Source of the DNA: Pyramidobacter piscolens
Lineage (GTDB): Bacteria; Synergistota; Synergistia; Synergistales; Dethiosulfovibrionaceae
Length of the DNA stretch: 42,334 nucleotides
Direction of reading: 5' to 3'
Assembly: GCA_004558205.1 (NCBI GenBank)
Contig: SFDM01000028.1
Location: forward strand, 1 to 42,334
Part shown: positions 17,990-27,579 of the stretch, piece after piece
Layout: every line of letters starts with the position of its first letter
How positions within the stretch are numbered: position 1 is the first letter of the stretch
Notes under the pieces: model-generated
Told to the model about the DNA's origin: nothing
The model's database searches: none
Seen by the model: the letters and a program-made list of their open reading frames with translations, nothing else
Translations under genes and position numbers: made by a program

Positions 17990-20900
17990 TTATTTTCCCG
18001 CTTTGAAGATGCAACCGCGTTCATAGGCGCAGCCCTCGCAGCGGCTGAAATTCGGAGGCCAGGGGCCTTCGGCGGCTTGGGCGGCCTGGGCGGTCAAGAG
18101 GCGTTCCAGTTCCTGTTCCTCGCCGGCGCTGAAAGCGCGCAGCGAGTGTTCTGAACCACTTCGAAGGTACCACAGCCCCAGGTCCAGCTCCAGGCCGGCG
18201 TACTGGGGATAGAGCCGCCGCAGCGCCAGGGCGTAAAAACGAAGCTGCTCCGCGTAAAAATCGTCCATCCAGCGCTGATGGGCGTCGCTGGACGACTTCC
18301 GCGTGGTCTTGTAGTCGCGCACGCACAGGCGGACGGGGCGCCCCTTTCCGTCGTCCTCGGTCCAGAAGGCGTCCACGGCGCCGGCCAGGTTCACCGGCCC
18401 CAGCGGCACCTGAAAGGGGAATTCGCGGCGCAGCGTGCCCGCTTCTTCGGCGGCGCACAGGCGGGCGAGAAGGCGCTCGCCTTCGGGGGTATGGAAACCG
18501 GCGCGGAAGGACCGGAGCTCTTCTTTCGCTTTCGGGTCGCGCCAGACGCGGCGGAACTCGGGACGCAGATGGCCGTCCTGCAGTTCTAGGATGCGCAGGT
18601 AATCCAGGTCGGTGAACTTCCATTTCGACAGGATCCAGTGGGCCACGTTGCCCAGGTCGGCGCCGCCGGCGCTTTCAACCAGGTCCCCGCTGGCCCCGCC
18701 CACGTTCCAGCTCAGGTCAAGGTTCTGGCGGTAGGCCATGCGCCACGCGGCGGGGCACTGGGTCCAGAGGGAATGGGAGGTGGCGCTGACACTGAACAGG
18801 GAATGGGGCCGGCCGGCCATCTGCCGGACGTCGGCCCCGGCCAGCGCCGTCTCCTCCGGCCGGACGGAACGGCTGGGCTCGGCGTCCTGGATCGTGGGCT
18901 GGAACTCGCCCGCGGCGTACTCGATGGACAACATGGACCGGTCGCCTTCGGGGCTGTACCCCTTCCCCATGCCGCGCGGCATGACGCCGCAGAGCAGCAG
19001 GCCGTCGCGGGCGCGGGTCATGGCAACGTAGTAGAGGCGCTGAAGCTCCTCGTATTCCTCGCGCTCTTCAAGGCGTTTATGCGCTTGGCCAAGGAGGCAT
19101 TCGGCTTTCCCCCAGGGCTCGGGGACCTTGGAAGCCGCGGCAAGAAGGCGGCGCGACGGCAGCAGCCCTTCGCCGCCTCTCTCGCGGCCGCCGTGTTCGA
19201 TGCCAAAAAGGACCACAAAGGGGAATTCAAGCCCCTTCGAGGCGTGGATGGTCATGACCTTGACGGCGTCGTCGTCGGCTTCGGCCGACGCCTCTGGGTT
19301 GACGCGGCTTTCCTTCAGGGCGTGCTGAAGGTAGGCGGCGACGCCCACGGGAGGACGCCCCACGCTCCGCTCGTAATCGTCGAGGATGGACAGGGCCCGG
19401 CGCAGGTTGGCCACCGCGCCCGCCCGCTTGCGGGGATGGAGCCCCCGCAGCAGCTCTCCGTCGGCGAGCAGGGCGGACAGCACCGACGACGCCCCTTTCA
19501 GCATGGCCTGGCGCGACCACCGTTCAAGGCGGGCGGCCAGTTCGGGATAGGCTTGGCGCAGCGTCGAAAGGGGATCGCCGGCGTCGAGCCCGGCCAGGAG
19601 GTCTTGGGCCTCTCTCTGGGGCAGCCCAGAAAAGGGAGAGCAGAGAAAGCCCGCCAGCGACCGCCTGTCCTTGTTGTCGGCCAAAAAGCCCACAAGGGCG
19701 CAGGCGTCGCGGATCTCCGTACGGGCGTAGAAGCTCTGGTTGCCGATGAAGGCTGCGGGAATGCCCCAGCGCGAAAAGGCGTCGCGAAGGCTGCCGTAGG
19801 AACTGCGCGTCGGCGTCAGGACGGCCGCGTCCCCCCAGCGCATGGGACGGAGGCCTTCTTTACCCCACACCTGGGCGCCGCCGTCGCGCAGGCGGCTGAG
19901 CTCTTCAGCCACGCGGGCAGCGAGGCGGTTTCTGACCTGGGCTGTGGTCTCGAGAATCTTTCCCTCCCCGTCGCGGCGGAAATCCTCGATGACGCGCAGG
20001 CAGGCCGGAACGCTCGTCTTCTGGCGCTCGTCGATCCACCCCGCGGCACGCTCGAGGCCGCGGGGGGATTCCAGCGGCTCGTAGCGCTGCTTCAGCCCCT
20101 CGCCCAAGCCCTCTTTCCAGTTTTTCGAGAAGCGCAGGTTTACGGCGTCCAGCACCGATTCGCCGCTTCTGAAAGAGATGTTCAGCGGCACATAGCGCCC
20201 GCCGCCGCCCTGAGCCTCTGCGATATAGCGCTCGAACAGGGAGGGCTCAGCGTGGCGGAACCGGTAAATGGACTGCTTCAGGTCGCCCACGGTGAACAGA
20301 CGGGCCTTCGCCGCCCGCCGGATCACGCGGATCAGGCGGTCCTGCTGGTCGTTGGTGTCCTGGAACTCGTCCACAAGCACCTCGGTAAAGCGCGAGGCGT
20401 AGCCTTCATCCTTTTCCAGCGCCTGACCGGCCAGAGCGATCATGTCGGAAAAGGTGATGCCGCCGCGGCTGTCCTTCCAGGCGCGCCATTTCATCCAGCA
20501 GAGCCAGGCACAGCGGATCAGGTCCCGCCGGAGGCGGAGCTCTTCGCCGTTCCAGCCCTGGAGCAGCGGGCGGGACAGGGGCCTCAGATCCTCAGCCCGT
20601 TTGCGCCAATCCGTCAGCTTGACGCCCATAATTTCCGCGAGGCGGTCGGCCAGTTTTCCCCGAGCGCCATTCGCGGCGTCGGCCGCGTCGAGGACGAAGC
20701 GCATCGTCACATCGCTGCCCTCAGGCGGATTTTGAAGCCAGCGGCTCCGCAAAGCGGCGAAATTATTGGCAAACTTGCCCGTGCCGAATTCCTCAGGATC
20801 GACTTCCAGCGCGTCGGTCCAGCAGTTGGCCAGCTGCATGAACTCCCTGTCCATAATCCGCTTCAGCTCTTCCAACACCTCGCCGGCGTCGCCGTCGGCC

Positions 20901-21592
20901 TTTTTCAGGATGCTTTCGGGCGTCTCGCCGAAGTCAGACATCATCCCCTCAAAGTTCCTCGCGAAAGCCGCCGCCGTCGCGGGGCCCCAGCAGTTCATCA
21001 CGTCGGCCGTGTCGGGGCACTCAAGGATCTCCCGTGCCAGCGAGGAAAACTGGGAAGGGACGCCCCAGCAGAACCAGTCCGCGTCGAGCCGGTCCAGGGC
21101 GCCGGTCAGCTCGCGCCAAAACTCTTCGGCCTCGGGGTCGCTGATCAGGCGCACTGAAGGCTCGATGGGCAGCAACAGCCCAGCCTCGCCGATCACCCGC
21201 GTCGAGAATCCGTGTATCGTGGAGATATAGGCCTGATCCAGCAGCGCCAGGGCTTCGGCCCTGCGGCGCGAAAGCTCTTCCGAGCCCGCGAGAACAGGTT
21301 CCAGTTCCTGGAACAGGGCGCCGATGCGGCTGCGCATCTCCGCCGCGGCCTTCTCGGTGAAGGTCAGCGTCAGGATACGCCGCACGTCCTCCCGAGTCAA
21401 AGCCGTCCACACAAAGCGCCAGGCCAGAGTCCAGGTCTTGCCTGTCCCGGCTCCGGCGCTGACCACCGTCAGCGCGTCGGCGGCGGTGATGGCCTCCACC
21501 TGGGCCGGCAGCCCCAGCCCTTCCAGGTGGGACCGCAGCAGCGCCAGATCTGCGCCGCAAAGGGGCGGCAGCCCGCCCTTCGCGTTATTCAT
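17990..21592 (-). CDS. addA: AddA-type helicase-nuclease subunit
   Basis: AddA processes double-strand DNA ends for RecA-dependent repair together with AddB. The 1200-residue chain has a UvrD-type helicase: Walker A SAGAGTGKT (45-53), LTFTEKAAAEMRSRI, motif II VLVDEFQDTND (405-415) and VMTIHASKGLEFPFVV. The C-terminal PD-(D/E)XK nuclease has VDAFW...VRDYKTT (D1093) and Q at YAEQLRFYAL. Unusually for AddA, it also shows an iron-staple pattern: LWTQCPAAW upstream and C1185-x2-C1188-x5-C1194 at the end. ATG 21592 overlaps the addB stop, so it is translationally coupled. The frame upstream of 21592 is the antisense or other-frame extension in addB and is not used. Confidence 0.93.
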   Translation of the reverse strand: MNNAKGGLPPLCGADLALLRSHLEGLGLPAQVEAITAADALTVVSAGAGTGKTWTLAWRFVWTALTREDVRRILTLTFTEKAAAEMRSRIGALFQELEPVLAGSEELSRRRAEALALLDQAYISTIHGFSTRVIGEAGLLLPIEPSVRLISDPEAEEFWRELTGALDRLDADWFCWGVPSQFSSLAREILECPDTADVMNCWGPATAAAFARNFEGMMSDFGETPESILKKADGDAGEVLEELKRIMDREFMQLANCWTDALEVDPEEFGTGKFANNFAALRSRWLQNPPEGSDVTMRFVLDAADAANGARGKLADRLAEIMGVKLTDWRKRAEDLRPLSRPLLQGWNGEELRLRRDLIRCAWLCWMKWRAWKDSRGGITFSDMIALAGQALEKDEGYASRFTEVLVDEFQDTNDQQDRLIRVIRRAAKARLFTVGDLKQSIYRFRHAEPSLFERYIAEAQGGGGRYVPLNISFRSGESVLDAVNLRFSKNWKEGLGEGLKQRYEPLESPRGLERAAGWIDERQKTSVPACLRVIEDFRRDGEGKILETTAQVRNRLAARVAEELSRLRDGGAQVWGKEGLRPMRWGDAAVLTPTRSSYGSLRDAFSRWGIPAAFIGNQSFYARTEIRDACALVGFLADNKDRRSLAGFLCSPFSGLPQREAQDLLAGLDAGDPLSTLRQAYPELAARLERWSRQAMLKGASSVLSALLADGELLRGLHPRKRAGAVANLRRALSILDDYERSVGRPPVGVAAYLQHALKESRVNPEASAEADDDAVKVMTIHASKGLEFPFVVLFGIEHGGRERGGEGLLPSRRLLAAASKVPEPWGKAECLLGQAHKRLEEREEYEELQRLYYVAMTRARDGLLLCGVMPRGMGKGYSPEGDRSMLSIEYAAGEFQPTIQDAEPSRSVRPEETALAGADVRQMAGRPHSLFSVSATSHSLWTQCPAAWRMAYRQNLDLSWNVGGASGDLVESAGGADLGNVAHWILSKWKFTDLDYLRILELQDGHLRPEFRRVWRDPKAKEELRSFRAGFHTPEGERLLARLCAAEEAGTLRREFPFQVPLGPVNLAGAVDAFWTEDDGKGRPVRLCVRDYKTTRKSSSDAHQRWMDDFYAEQLRFYALALRRLYPQYAGLELDLGLWYLRSGSEHSLRAFSAGEEQELERLLTAQAAQAAEGPWPPNFSRCEGCAYERGCIFKAGK

Positions 21593-24452
21593 CGGCTTCG
21601 CCTCCCTCATTCTCCTCGCCGGCGTCGATCTCGCCGTCCATCTCGCCCCGCCGGCACAGCGCCGCGAAGGCGCAGTCGCCGCAGAAGCCGCAGCCATAAT
21701 CGGGGACGTAAACACCGCTCTTCACCGACTGGACGATCTGCGTCAGAAGGGCCCGCGCCTCTTCAAGCCGGGCGTTTTTGTCCTTCCCCGCCCTGGGAAC
21801 GCGCTTTCCCTGAACAGCTGCCAGAACGGACGCCAGGTCGTCGTCCCAAAGGCCCGACAGGCCCGCGTCGCTCTGCCCCACATAGCCCCAGCCGGCGCAG
21901 CCGTGGCCGGGCACGGGCGGCTGCCCTTCCAGCGCAAGGGCGTAACAGGCCAGCTGAAAGGCGCTTTTATAGCGGTCGGACTTACCCGTTTTGTAATCCC
22001 ACAGCAGGAAGCGGCCGTCTTTCAGCACGTCCACACGGTCGCAGCGGCCCTTGAAGGTCACGCCGCCGCACTCCATCGGCGGCAGGTCGTACTCGCACTC
22101 CACGCGCGCTCTGAGGGGCCGCAGAGAAAGCTCCAGGTCGTCCTGAAAGCGGGCGCAGCAGCTGACGCGGTACAGAAGGTTCTCCTTCGCCCGGCGCAGC
22201 GACGGCAGCCAGAGCAGCTCGGGATAGTACTGCATCATCACGCCCTCAAAGAGCTCCGACGCCAGGGCGCTGATGGTCCTGACGCAGCCGCCCCTGGCGT
22301 ATTCCGCCCAGACGCCCTCCCAGAGGCTGTGAACCGCAGAGCCGCCGCGGAGGAAGTCGTACTCCCCGTCGCCCGATGGCTCGGGGCAGCGGATCACGCG
22401 CCGCAGCGCGAACAGGTAGGGGCAGAGGGCGTAATCGTCAACCCAGCTGAGGGATACGCTGCCGCAGAGCGCGCCCAGCGCGGCGGGCCTGATGCGATCC
22501 TCGGGCAGCGAGTTTTCGGCCCACAGGTTGGGCGTCCGCGCCTCCACAGGCAGCAGCGCCGCCTCGCCCAGCCCGGCCAGCAGGTCTCCGAGGCCGCGCC
22601 GGATCGTGGGTTCACCGGTCCGCACCCAGCCTCCCGATTCCGCCGCGCGGAGCAGCGTCGTTTCCTCCTGGGGCCGCTCTTCCGCGTCGGCGGCGCTGCG
22701 GCAGATCACTGAGCAGCGGTCGCCGCAGGCGATCAGGCGCCTGAAAAGGAATTCCCTCTGGCGCCTCTGCTCCACCAGCAGAGGCAGGTGAGTGCGGTCC
22801 AGCCCGAGGGCGCTCTGGGCGTGGAGCTGCTCCTTCTGCGCCTCGGCGAGCATGGGCGATTCCTTCAGGCCGCCGGGCCACTTCGACGCCTCGGCGCCGG
22901 CCAGAAACCACAGCGAGCAGTGAAACAGCGTGGGCGGCGTGTCGGCAAAAACGGTCATGCAGCCGCTCAGCGGCAGGGGCTGGGCGACAGTGGTCCCCTC
23001 GGCCCAGGCCTGCAGGTAGGCCGCCGCGTCGCCACCCGAAAGCTTCTGCGCGCCCAGTTCCCCCAGGTCGCGCACCACTTCGCGGATAAACAGGATTTTG
23101 CGGTCCAGCTCGGCCTTCGCCTCGCCAAAGAGGCGGATCTCTTCGTCCAGCTCTGGGAAAGGCGCGGCCGCGCGGGCCACTTCCCTCGCCCGGTCCCCCG
23201 CCAGCTCGCGCAGCGCCGTCAGCAGGTCCAGGGCCGCGCCGCCTTTATTGACCTTCTCGGCGTAAAGGCGGCAGTCTTCAAAGGTCTGTGCCTCGGGGCT
23301 GTTTTGAAGCGCCCTGGCCCAGGCGTCGGCTCCCCGCGGATGACGGGCCCGAAGGGCCCGCACGTCCAGTGAAGCGCCGCAGAGCCAGGGCTCCGACAGG
23401 AGGCGCAGCACGGGCTCGGTCTGCCAGCCGCCCGCGGCCGCGTCGAGGCAGGACTGCGACAGCCGCCACAGGGGCGTCTCGCTGAGCTTCAGCCTGAAAT
23501 TCCAGAAGCAGGGCAGCCCGTAACGCGAAAAGACCTCGCGCGCTTCGGCCAGGCGCCCGCGGGGAACCGAAAAAGCCACGTTCTCCCAGCCGGGCCAGGC
23601 GCCAAGCGAAGCCAGCTCCCCCTGCCCCTGTTCCCAGAGCGCCAGAGAGCGGGCCGCCGTTTCAAGCTCCTGCCGCGGGTCGCCGCCTTCCAGGCGCAGC
23701 GCCTGGAAGGGGCGGAAGGAGCGCGACAGGTTTTCGCCCTCCACCCCAAACTGCTGCGACGCGCCATAGGCTTCCGCCATATCGCTGACGGGCGCGCAGA
23801 GCCGCACCGCCGCGCCCAGCCGCACCAGAGCGCGGACCAGGGCCAGCTGAGAATGGGTCAGGCTGCTGAACCCCACCAGGACCAGATCGAGCTTTTTGCA
23901 GGCCTCGGCCCCGCCGGGCAGGTCGAGCAGCCTGCGCGTTTCCGAAGTCACGCCGGCGCTGTCGGAAAGCCCGTTTTTGTCGAGCTCGTCCAGATAGGCC
24001 CGGTAAAGCTCCGTAAAACAGCGCCCCAGCACGTCGTCTTCGGCATAAAGGCCCTGAAGGTGCTCGGGCATGACCTCCTCGGAGATCAGCTCGCGGATCT
24101 GATCGCCCAAAAGGGACAAAAACCCCCTCCGGCGCGCGCCGGCGGGCAGCTCCCCTCCGGCGCCGCGATAGCGTTCCACCAGGCCGTGAAGCAGCAGCCA
24201 ATGGTCGGGCGGGTCCAGCTGAACCCGGGGCTTCTCGACGCGCAGTTCGTCGGAAAAATACCGGTAAAGCTCATCCCAGCGCCGGATCTTGTAGTCCGAC
24301 AGGGCCGCGGGGCTTCCGGCCAGGATGCCGCTCAGCAGTTCGCGGTCACCCGAACCGGCCACAAGGAACATCCGGTCCTTCACGGGCGGCAGCCCCCGGA
24401 GCATGGACTCCAGGTCCCCAATCCGCCGGTATGTGCAGAGCTGAAATGGCAC
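21585..24452 (-). CDS. addB: AddB-type nuclease / helicase-like subunit
   Basis: Partner of AddA in end resection. The N-terminus (RMFLVAGSGDRELLSGIL) is a degraded ATPase fold without the Walker A GKT, as in many AddB proteins. The C-terminal nuclease has FKGRCDRVDVLKDGRFLL, WDYKTGK and FQLACYALAL. The iron-staple cysteines are ALCPYLFALR upstream and C-x2-C-x2-C-x5-C (GCGFCGDCAFAALC) near the end. Start GTG 24452 is chosen because aaaggagagg lies just upstream; this gives 955 residues. The longer frame from 24509 lacks a ribosome site. addB precedes addA in one operon, 91 bp after citC. Confidence 0.9.
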   Translation of the reverse strand: MPFQLCTYRRIGDLESMLRGLPPVKDRMFLVAGSGDRELLSGILAGSPAALSDYKIRRWDELYRYFSDELRVEKPRVQLDPPDHWLLLHGLVERYRGAGGELPAGARRRGFLSLLGDQIRELISEEVMPEHLQGLYAEDDVLGRCFTELYRAYLDELDKNGLSDSAGVTSETRRLLDLPGGAEACKKLDLVLVGFSSLTHSQLALVRALVRLGAAVRLCAPVSDMAEAYGASQQFGVEGENLSRSFRPFQALRLEGGDPRQELETAARSLALWEQGQGELASLGAWPGWENVAFSVPRGRLAEAREVFSRYGLPCFWNFRLKLSETPLWRLSQSCLDAAAGGWQTEPVLRLLSEPWLCGASLDVRALRARHPRGADAWARALQNSPEAQTFEDCRLYAEKVNKGGAALDLLTALRELAGDRAREVARAAAPFPELDEEIRLFGEAKAELDRKILFIREVVRDLGELGAQKLSGGDAAAYLQAWAEGTTVAQPLPLSGCMTVFADTPPTLFHCSLWFLAGAEASKWPGGLKESPMLAEAQKEQLHAQSALGLDRTHLPLLVEQRRQREFLFRRLIACGDRCSVICRSAADAEERPQEETTLLRAAESGGWVRTGEPTIRRGLGDLLAGLGEAALLPVEARTPNLWAENSLPEDRIRPAALGALCGSVSLSWVDDYALCPYLFALRRVIRCPEPSGDGEYDFLRGGSAVHSLWEGVWAEYARGGCVRTISALASELFEGVMMQYYPELLWLPSLRRAKENLLYRVSCCARFQDDLELSLRPLRARVECEYDLPPMECGGVTFKGRCDRVDVLKDGRFLLWDYKTGKSDRYKSAFQLACYALALEGQPPVPGHGCAGWGYVGQSDAGLSGLWDDDLASVLAAVQGKRVPRAGKDKNARLEEARALLTQIVQSVKSGVYVPDYGCGFCGDCAFAALCRRGEMDGEIDAGEENEGGEADE

Positions 24453-24543
24453 GGTTACCTCTCCTTTCCTGCCGGGGCGGTTTTCAGCGGCAAAAACACC
24501 AAACTCCACGCGCTCCCGCGAAAGGGCCGGCGCCCTTCGGGCT

Positions 24544-25542
24544 TCATAAAGCCTTCCATTTTGTGCGGATCAGTTCCAGCGTGGTCTCGGGCAGGAGGTC
24601 CAAGAGCAGCGGGTTGGCCAGGTCGCCCGATTCCAGCAGGGCGCGCACCCGGGTGGCGCTGATCGGAGCGCCTTGGGCCTCGCGGCGGGGAATTTCAATC
24701 ACTTGGACGCCCTGGCGGGGCAGATAGCTCTTCATCGCCTCGTTGTAGCGGTTCGTCACGGGGCTCAGCGGCTCGGTGCCTACGTAGCGCCGCGTGATGT
24801 TTAAAGGTTTGGCGAAGCACCGCGCGAAGATCGCCAGGTCCAGTTCGCACTTCACGTTGTCCACTCGGGCCCGCTCTTTCAGGAAATAATCGGGAAAGGT
24901 CGCCGCCGAGATCAGGTAATCGCCCGTGGGATGCACGGCCGCGTTTTTCAGGTGAGCGGTGCCGCGCTTGACCATCTCCAGGCGGAGCGGCGCGGGGAAG
25001 AGGCTCTTTTCCGCCGACAGCACGAAGATATGGAGGAAATCGCACTGCGACGCCGCCGTCTCCATCAGATACTGATGGCCCTTCGTGAAGGGGTTGCAGT
25101 TAACCACCACGGCGCCGATCACGCCCTCTTTTACGGGGCATTCCAGGGATTCCACAAATTTCGCCACGCCGCCGCGGCGGTTTTCCATGAGCAGCACGTC
25201 GGCGGTCTGCACCATCGGGAAAAAGCCCAGGTCGTCGAAGATCGCGCGGTTCGACGGCTTGGTGAACACAAACAGATGGGAAAAGCCCGACCGGATCCCG
25301 TCGCTCACCAGCTCGCTCACCACCGTCGCCGCCAGCCCCTCGCCCTGATGGGCGCCGCTCACGCCGATGCACTTGAGCACAGGCCCCTGCCGGGAGCCCG
25401 CGGCGACCACCGCCCCCTCGTCGTCTTCCACGCACAGCGAGAACTCCACGCCGTCGTCGTATTCCAGCCCGAGGGACGCCAGAAATTTTTTCACCTTCTC
25501 AAGCAGCCGCCCCGTAAACGGCCGGCCCTGGATTATGTCCAT
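24544..25542 (-). CDS. citC: [Citrate (pro-3S)-lyase] ligase
   Basis: CitC acetylates the phosphoribosyl-dephospho-CoA group of citrate lyase and so activates it. The N-terminal 120 residues are GNAT-like (LKCIGVSGAHQGEGLAATVV, LGFFPMVQTADVLLM). The C-terminal part is a nucleotidyltransferase: NPFTKGHQYLMETA (TxGH-type), KSLFPAPLRLEMVKRG, and ISATRVRALL. The 332-residue length is full. ATG 25542 follows ggaggc at 8 bp. No citDEF genes are in the window, so it stands apart from citrate lyase here. It starts 2 bp after the stop of the upstream gene and is coupled to it. Confidence 0.93.
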   Translation of the reverse strand: MDIIQGRPFTGRLLEKVKKFLASLGLEYDDGVEFSLCVEDDEGAVVAAGSRQGPVLKCIGVSGAHQGEGLAATVVSELVSDGIRSGFSHLFVFTKPSNRAIFDDLGFFPMVQTADVLLMENRRGGVAKFVESLECPVKEGVIGAVVVNCNPFTKGHQYLMETAASQCDFLHIFVLSAEKSLFPAPLRLEMVKRGTAHLKNAAVHPTGDYLISAATFPDYFLKERARVDNVKCELDLAIFARCFAKPLNITRRYVGTEPLSPVTNRYNEAMKSYLPRQGVQVIEIPRREAQGAPISATRVRALLESGDLANPLLLDLLPETTLELIRTKWKAL

Positions 25543-25544
25543 GC

Positions 25545-26345
25545 TTATATGCCTCCTTCTGAGAATCGTTCGTCGGCCTTTGAAAAAAAATTTTGAGGCA
25601 CGATCTGATTGATCGCCGACTTCTCTATGGAACTGCTTTGATCGTGGTTATTCTTCAACCCGTCGTAGATAAAACTCAGGGTTTTATAGAGCTCAAAAAG
25701 GCTTCCCGTGTTCTCCACTTGATCCATCATCTCGAAAATATGTGTTAATTTGCTTGAAATCCCCTGATACAGATAGCGATTTACCTTCGTCACAATCTCG
25801 CAGGCCGAACTGACAGAACCGACGCGGCGGGCGCCTATGCACTGGGTGTTGTAATGAAGACATTCAGAATAGGGCGGCGATAAAAGCACGTTTTCATTGA
25901 GAAGATAATCCACCCCGATGATATAGCGTGCCTTTTTCAGCATAGCAAAGACCTCTTCCCGCGCCAGCTCGCTGTAAGGCAGCGGAATAAAATTCACGCT
26001 CGTAATGCCCATGCTTCGGCATGAATCGATCAGCGTTCCAATATAGGAACTTTTATTGTTGAACACGTAAACATCGCTTCCAGCCGGAATAGCCGCGACT
26101 TTCACATAAAACTGAGATGTGGGCATTAGGTCGAGCACCACGATTTTTTCCCGAGGAACCACAGATTTTATCTTCTGGAACTGCGATTGGTTGCAGATAT
26201 AGAGCAGGCCGTCTAAGCAATTGATGATCTCGCTGCTGATACAGGTCATAAGAGGGATCTGAGGTCCTAAGATCAGCTGCGCGGCATTCCTGATCTCCTC
26301 CGCGAGAAAGGAATTACTTCCAACGGCATAGATGTTGAGTTTCAT
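25545..26345 (-). CDS. Unrecognised protein, 266 aa, upstream of citC
   Basis: Start ATG 26345 (MKLNIYAVGSNSFLAEEIRN) follows gggagggg. The first 160 residues look like an alpha/beta, Rossmann-like or receptor-type domain (VVPREKIVVLDLMPTSQFYV, GSDVYVFNNKSSYIGTLIDS, ITSVNFIPLPYSELAREEVF). The C-terminal ~80 are helical (VTKVNRYLYQGISSKLTHIF, GSLFELYKTLSFIYDGL). It resembles sensor or N-terminal modules of regulators such as PrpR-type proteins, but no output domain is present and I cannot name a family. Coupling to citC suggests a link with organic-acid metabolism. Confidence 0.7.
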   Translation of the reverse strand: MKLNIYAVGSNSFLAEEIRNAAQLILGPQIPLMTCISSEIINCLDGLLYICNQSQFQKIKSVVPREKIVVLDLMPTSQFYVKVAAIPAGSDVYVFNNKSSYIGTLIDSCRSMGITSVNFIPLPYSELAREEVFAMLKKARYIIGVDYLLNENVLLSPPYSECLHYNTQCIGARRVGSVSSACEIVTKVNRYLYQGISSKLTHIFEMMDQVENTGSLFELYKTLSFIYDGLKNNHDQSSSIEKSAINQIVPQNFFSKADERFSEGGI

Positions 26346-26477
26346 TTTCAATCCCCTCCCAAGGACTCCCGATAGGACGCGGAGCCCCATGCACATAAGT
26401 ACCCCACCGTTTGCGCTGCGCAGGACGCGCCGCTCAGGGGCCGAAGAGCAGTTCTTCCGCCTTTCTGCAAAAGGGAA

Positions 26478-27365
26478 CTACTCGGTGTTCGCCCCTTTTG
26501 TCACACCCATCTGCGCTATCAGGCAGGAGAGGAATTCCTCGATAATCCTTGAAGAGGACTCCTTCTCCCGCCAGCAAAAAACCAAAGCTCCGAAAAGAGC
26601 CGGAGCGGCGGCCTCCCTGCAGTAGTTTTCGACGTCAAGCTCGACAAAACCCGGAGCTATGGCGATTGCAGGCCAGCGCTGAAGCAACGCCGTAAGAGAA
26701 GCGGGAGATGCAAGGCGGCCCGCGACGCTCCCCTCTGGAATATCCAGGCGCGACACAATCTGTTTCTTCAAGCGAGGGGAATCGTCGCAGAACACCACGG
26801 GCGCGCCCTCTTTCAGTTTGACGCGCAGCTGCTGTTTTCCCGCCCACTCGCAGACAGGAACATAGATCTGCATGGGAGCTGTCAGCAGCGTCTCTCTGAA
26901 AGGGCCGTCGTCGCCGGTACAGTCAATCGCGATAACGGCGTCGACAGCCTCGGATTCAAGCTGGTGAAAGGCGTTTTGAGACGTACATTCCGTAAAAATC
27001 AACTGAGCTTCACCGTGTTCTTTCAGAAAACGTTCATAGGACGGCAAGAAGAACTTTTCAGAAATGCAGGAACTGACAGCGAGCCTCAAGGTGTTACGTT
27101 TTTTCTCTTTCACCATATTTAGTTGAGAGACGGCAACGCTGACGTCCTTCATCACCAGTTTGACGTGATTGTAAAAAACCGCCCCTTCCGTCGTTAAAGC
27201 AAATTGGCGGTTGGAACGCATCAGAAGTTTTACGTTCAGTTCTTTTTCAAGCCCGTTGATGGCGTTAGTGATCGTGGGCTGGGAGACAAACATCTTTTCT
27301 GCAGCTCTGGTAAAACTTTTCAGTTCGCTGACTGCAAGGAAATACTCTAATTGACGAAGTTCCAT
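26478..27365 (-). CDS. LysR-family transcriptional regulator
   Basis: The N-terminal wHTH is typical: MELRQLEYFLAVSELKSFTR, AAEKMFVSQPTITNAINGLE, KELNVKLLMRSNRQFALTTE. It is followed by a substrate-binding domain (NTLRLAVSSCISEKFFLPSY, VDAVIAIDCTGDDGPF). 295 residues is standard. Start ATG 27365 has gaaggggg upstream; the frame extension to 27434 is not needed. It is divergent from dctP with a 214-bp intergenic region, the usual place for LysR control, so it probably responds to tartrate or a related acid and regulates the TRAP-dehydratase operon. The inducer is inferred. Confidence 0.93.
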   Translation of the reverse strand: MELRQLEYFLAVSELKSFTRAAEKMFVSQPTITNAINGLEKELNVKLLMRSNRQFALTTEGAVFYNHVKLVMKDVSVAVSQLNMVKEKKRNTLRLAVSSCISEKFFLPSYERFLKEHGEAQLIFTECTSQNAFHQLESEAVDAVIAIDCTGDDGPFRETLLTAPMQIYVPVCEWAGKQQLRVKLKEGAPVVFCDDSPRLKKQIVSRLDIPEGSVAGRLASPASLTALLQRWPAIAIAPGFVELDVENYCREAAAPALFGALVFCWREKESSSRIIEEFLSCLIAQMGVTKGANTE

Positions 27366-27579
27366 CACAAACCCCCTTCTGCTTTTGTCAAGTATAACAG
27401 AAAGGCCGCCGTCATTTACAGAGCTATGCCACAAATTTTAAGCGCCATTTGAAAAAACAAGGATTCCATAGATTTCGTGAATGGATAAATAGAGATCCGT
27501 AATTGGACGCCAAGACGCTTTTTGTGGTTGAATAAAAAAGTAAAAGCTACACACTTAACTTAGAAGGGATGTAGAAAAC

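Noticed and set aside
18638..21157. An 839-codon open frame on the plus strand opposite addA
   Set aside because: It is the antisense shadow of a GC-rich gene. The minus strand has all helicase and nuclease motifs, while the plus frame has no recognisable domain or ribosome site. The same holds for 21324-22712.
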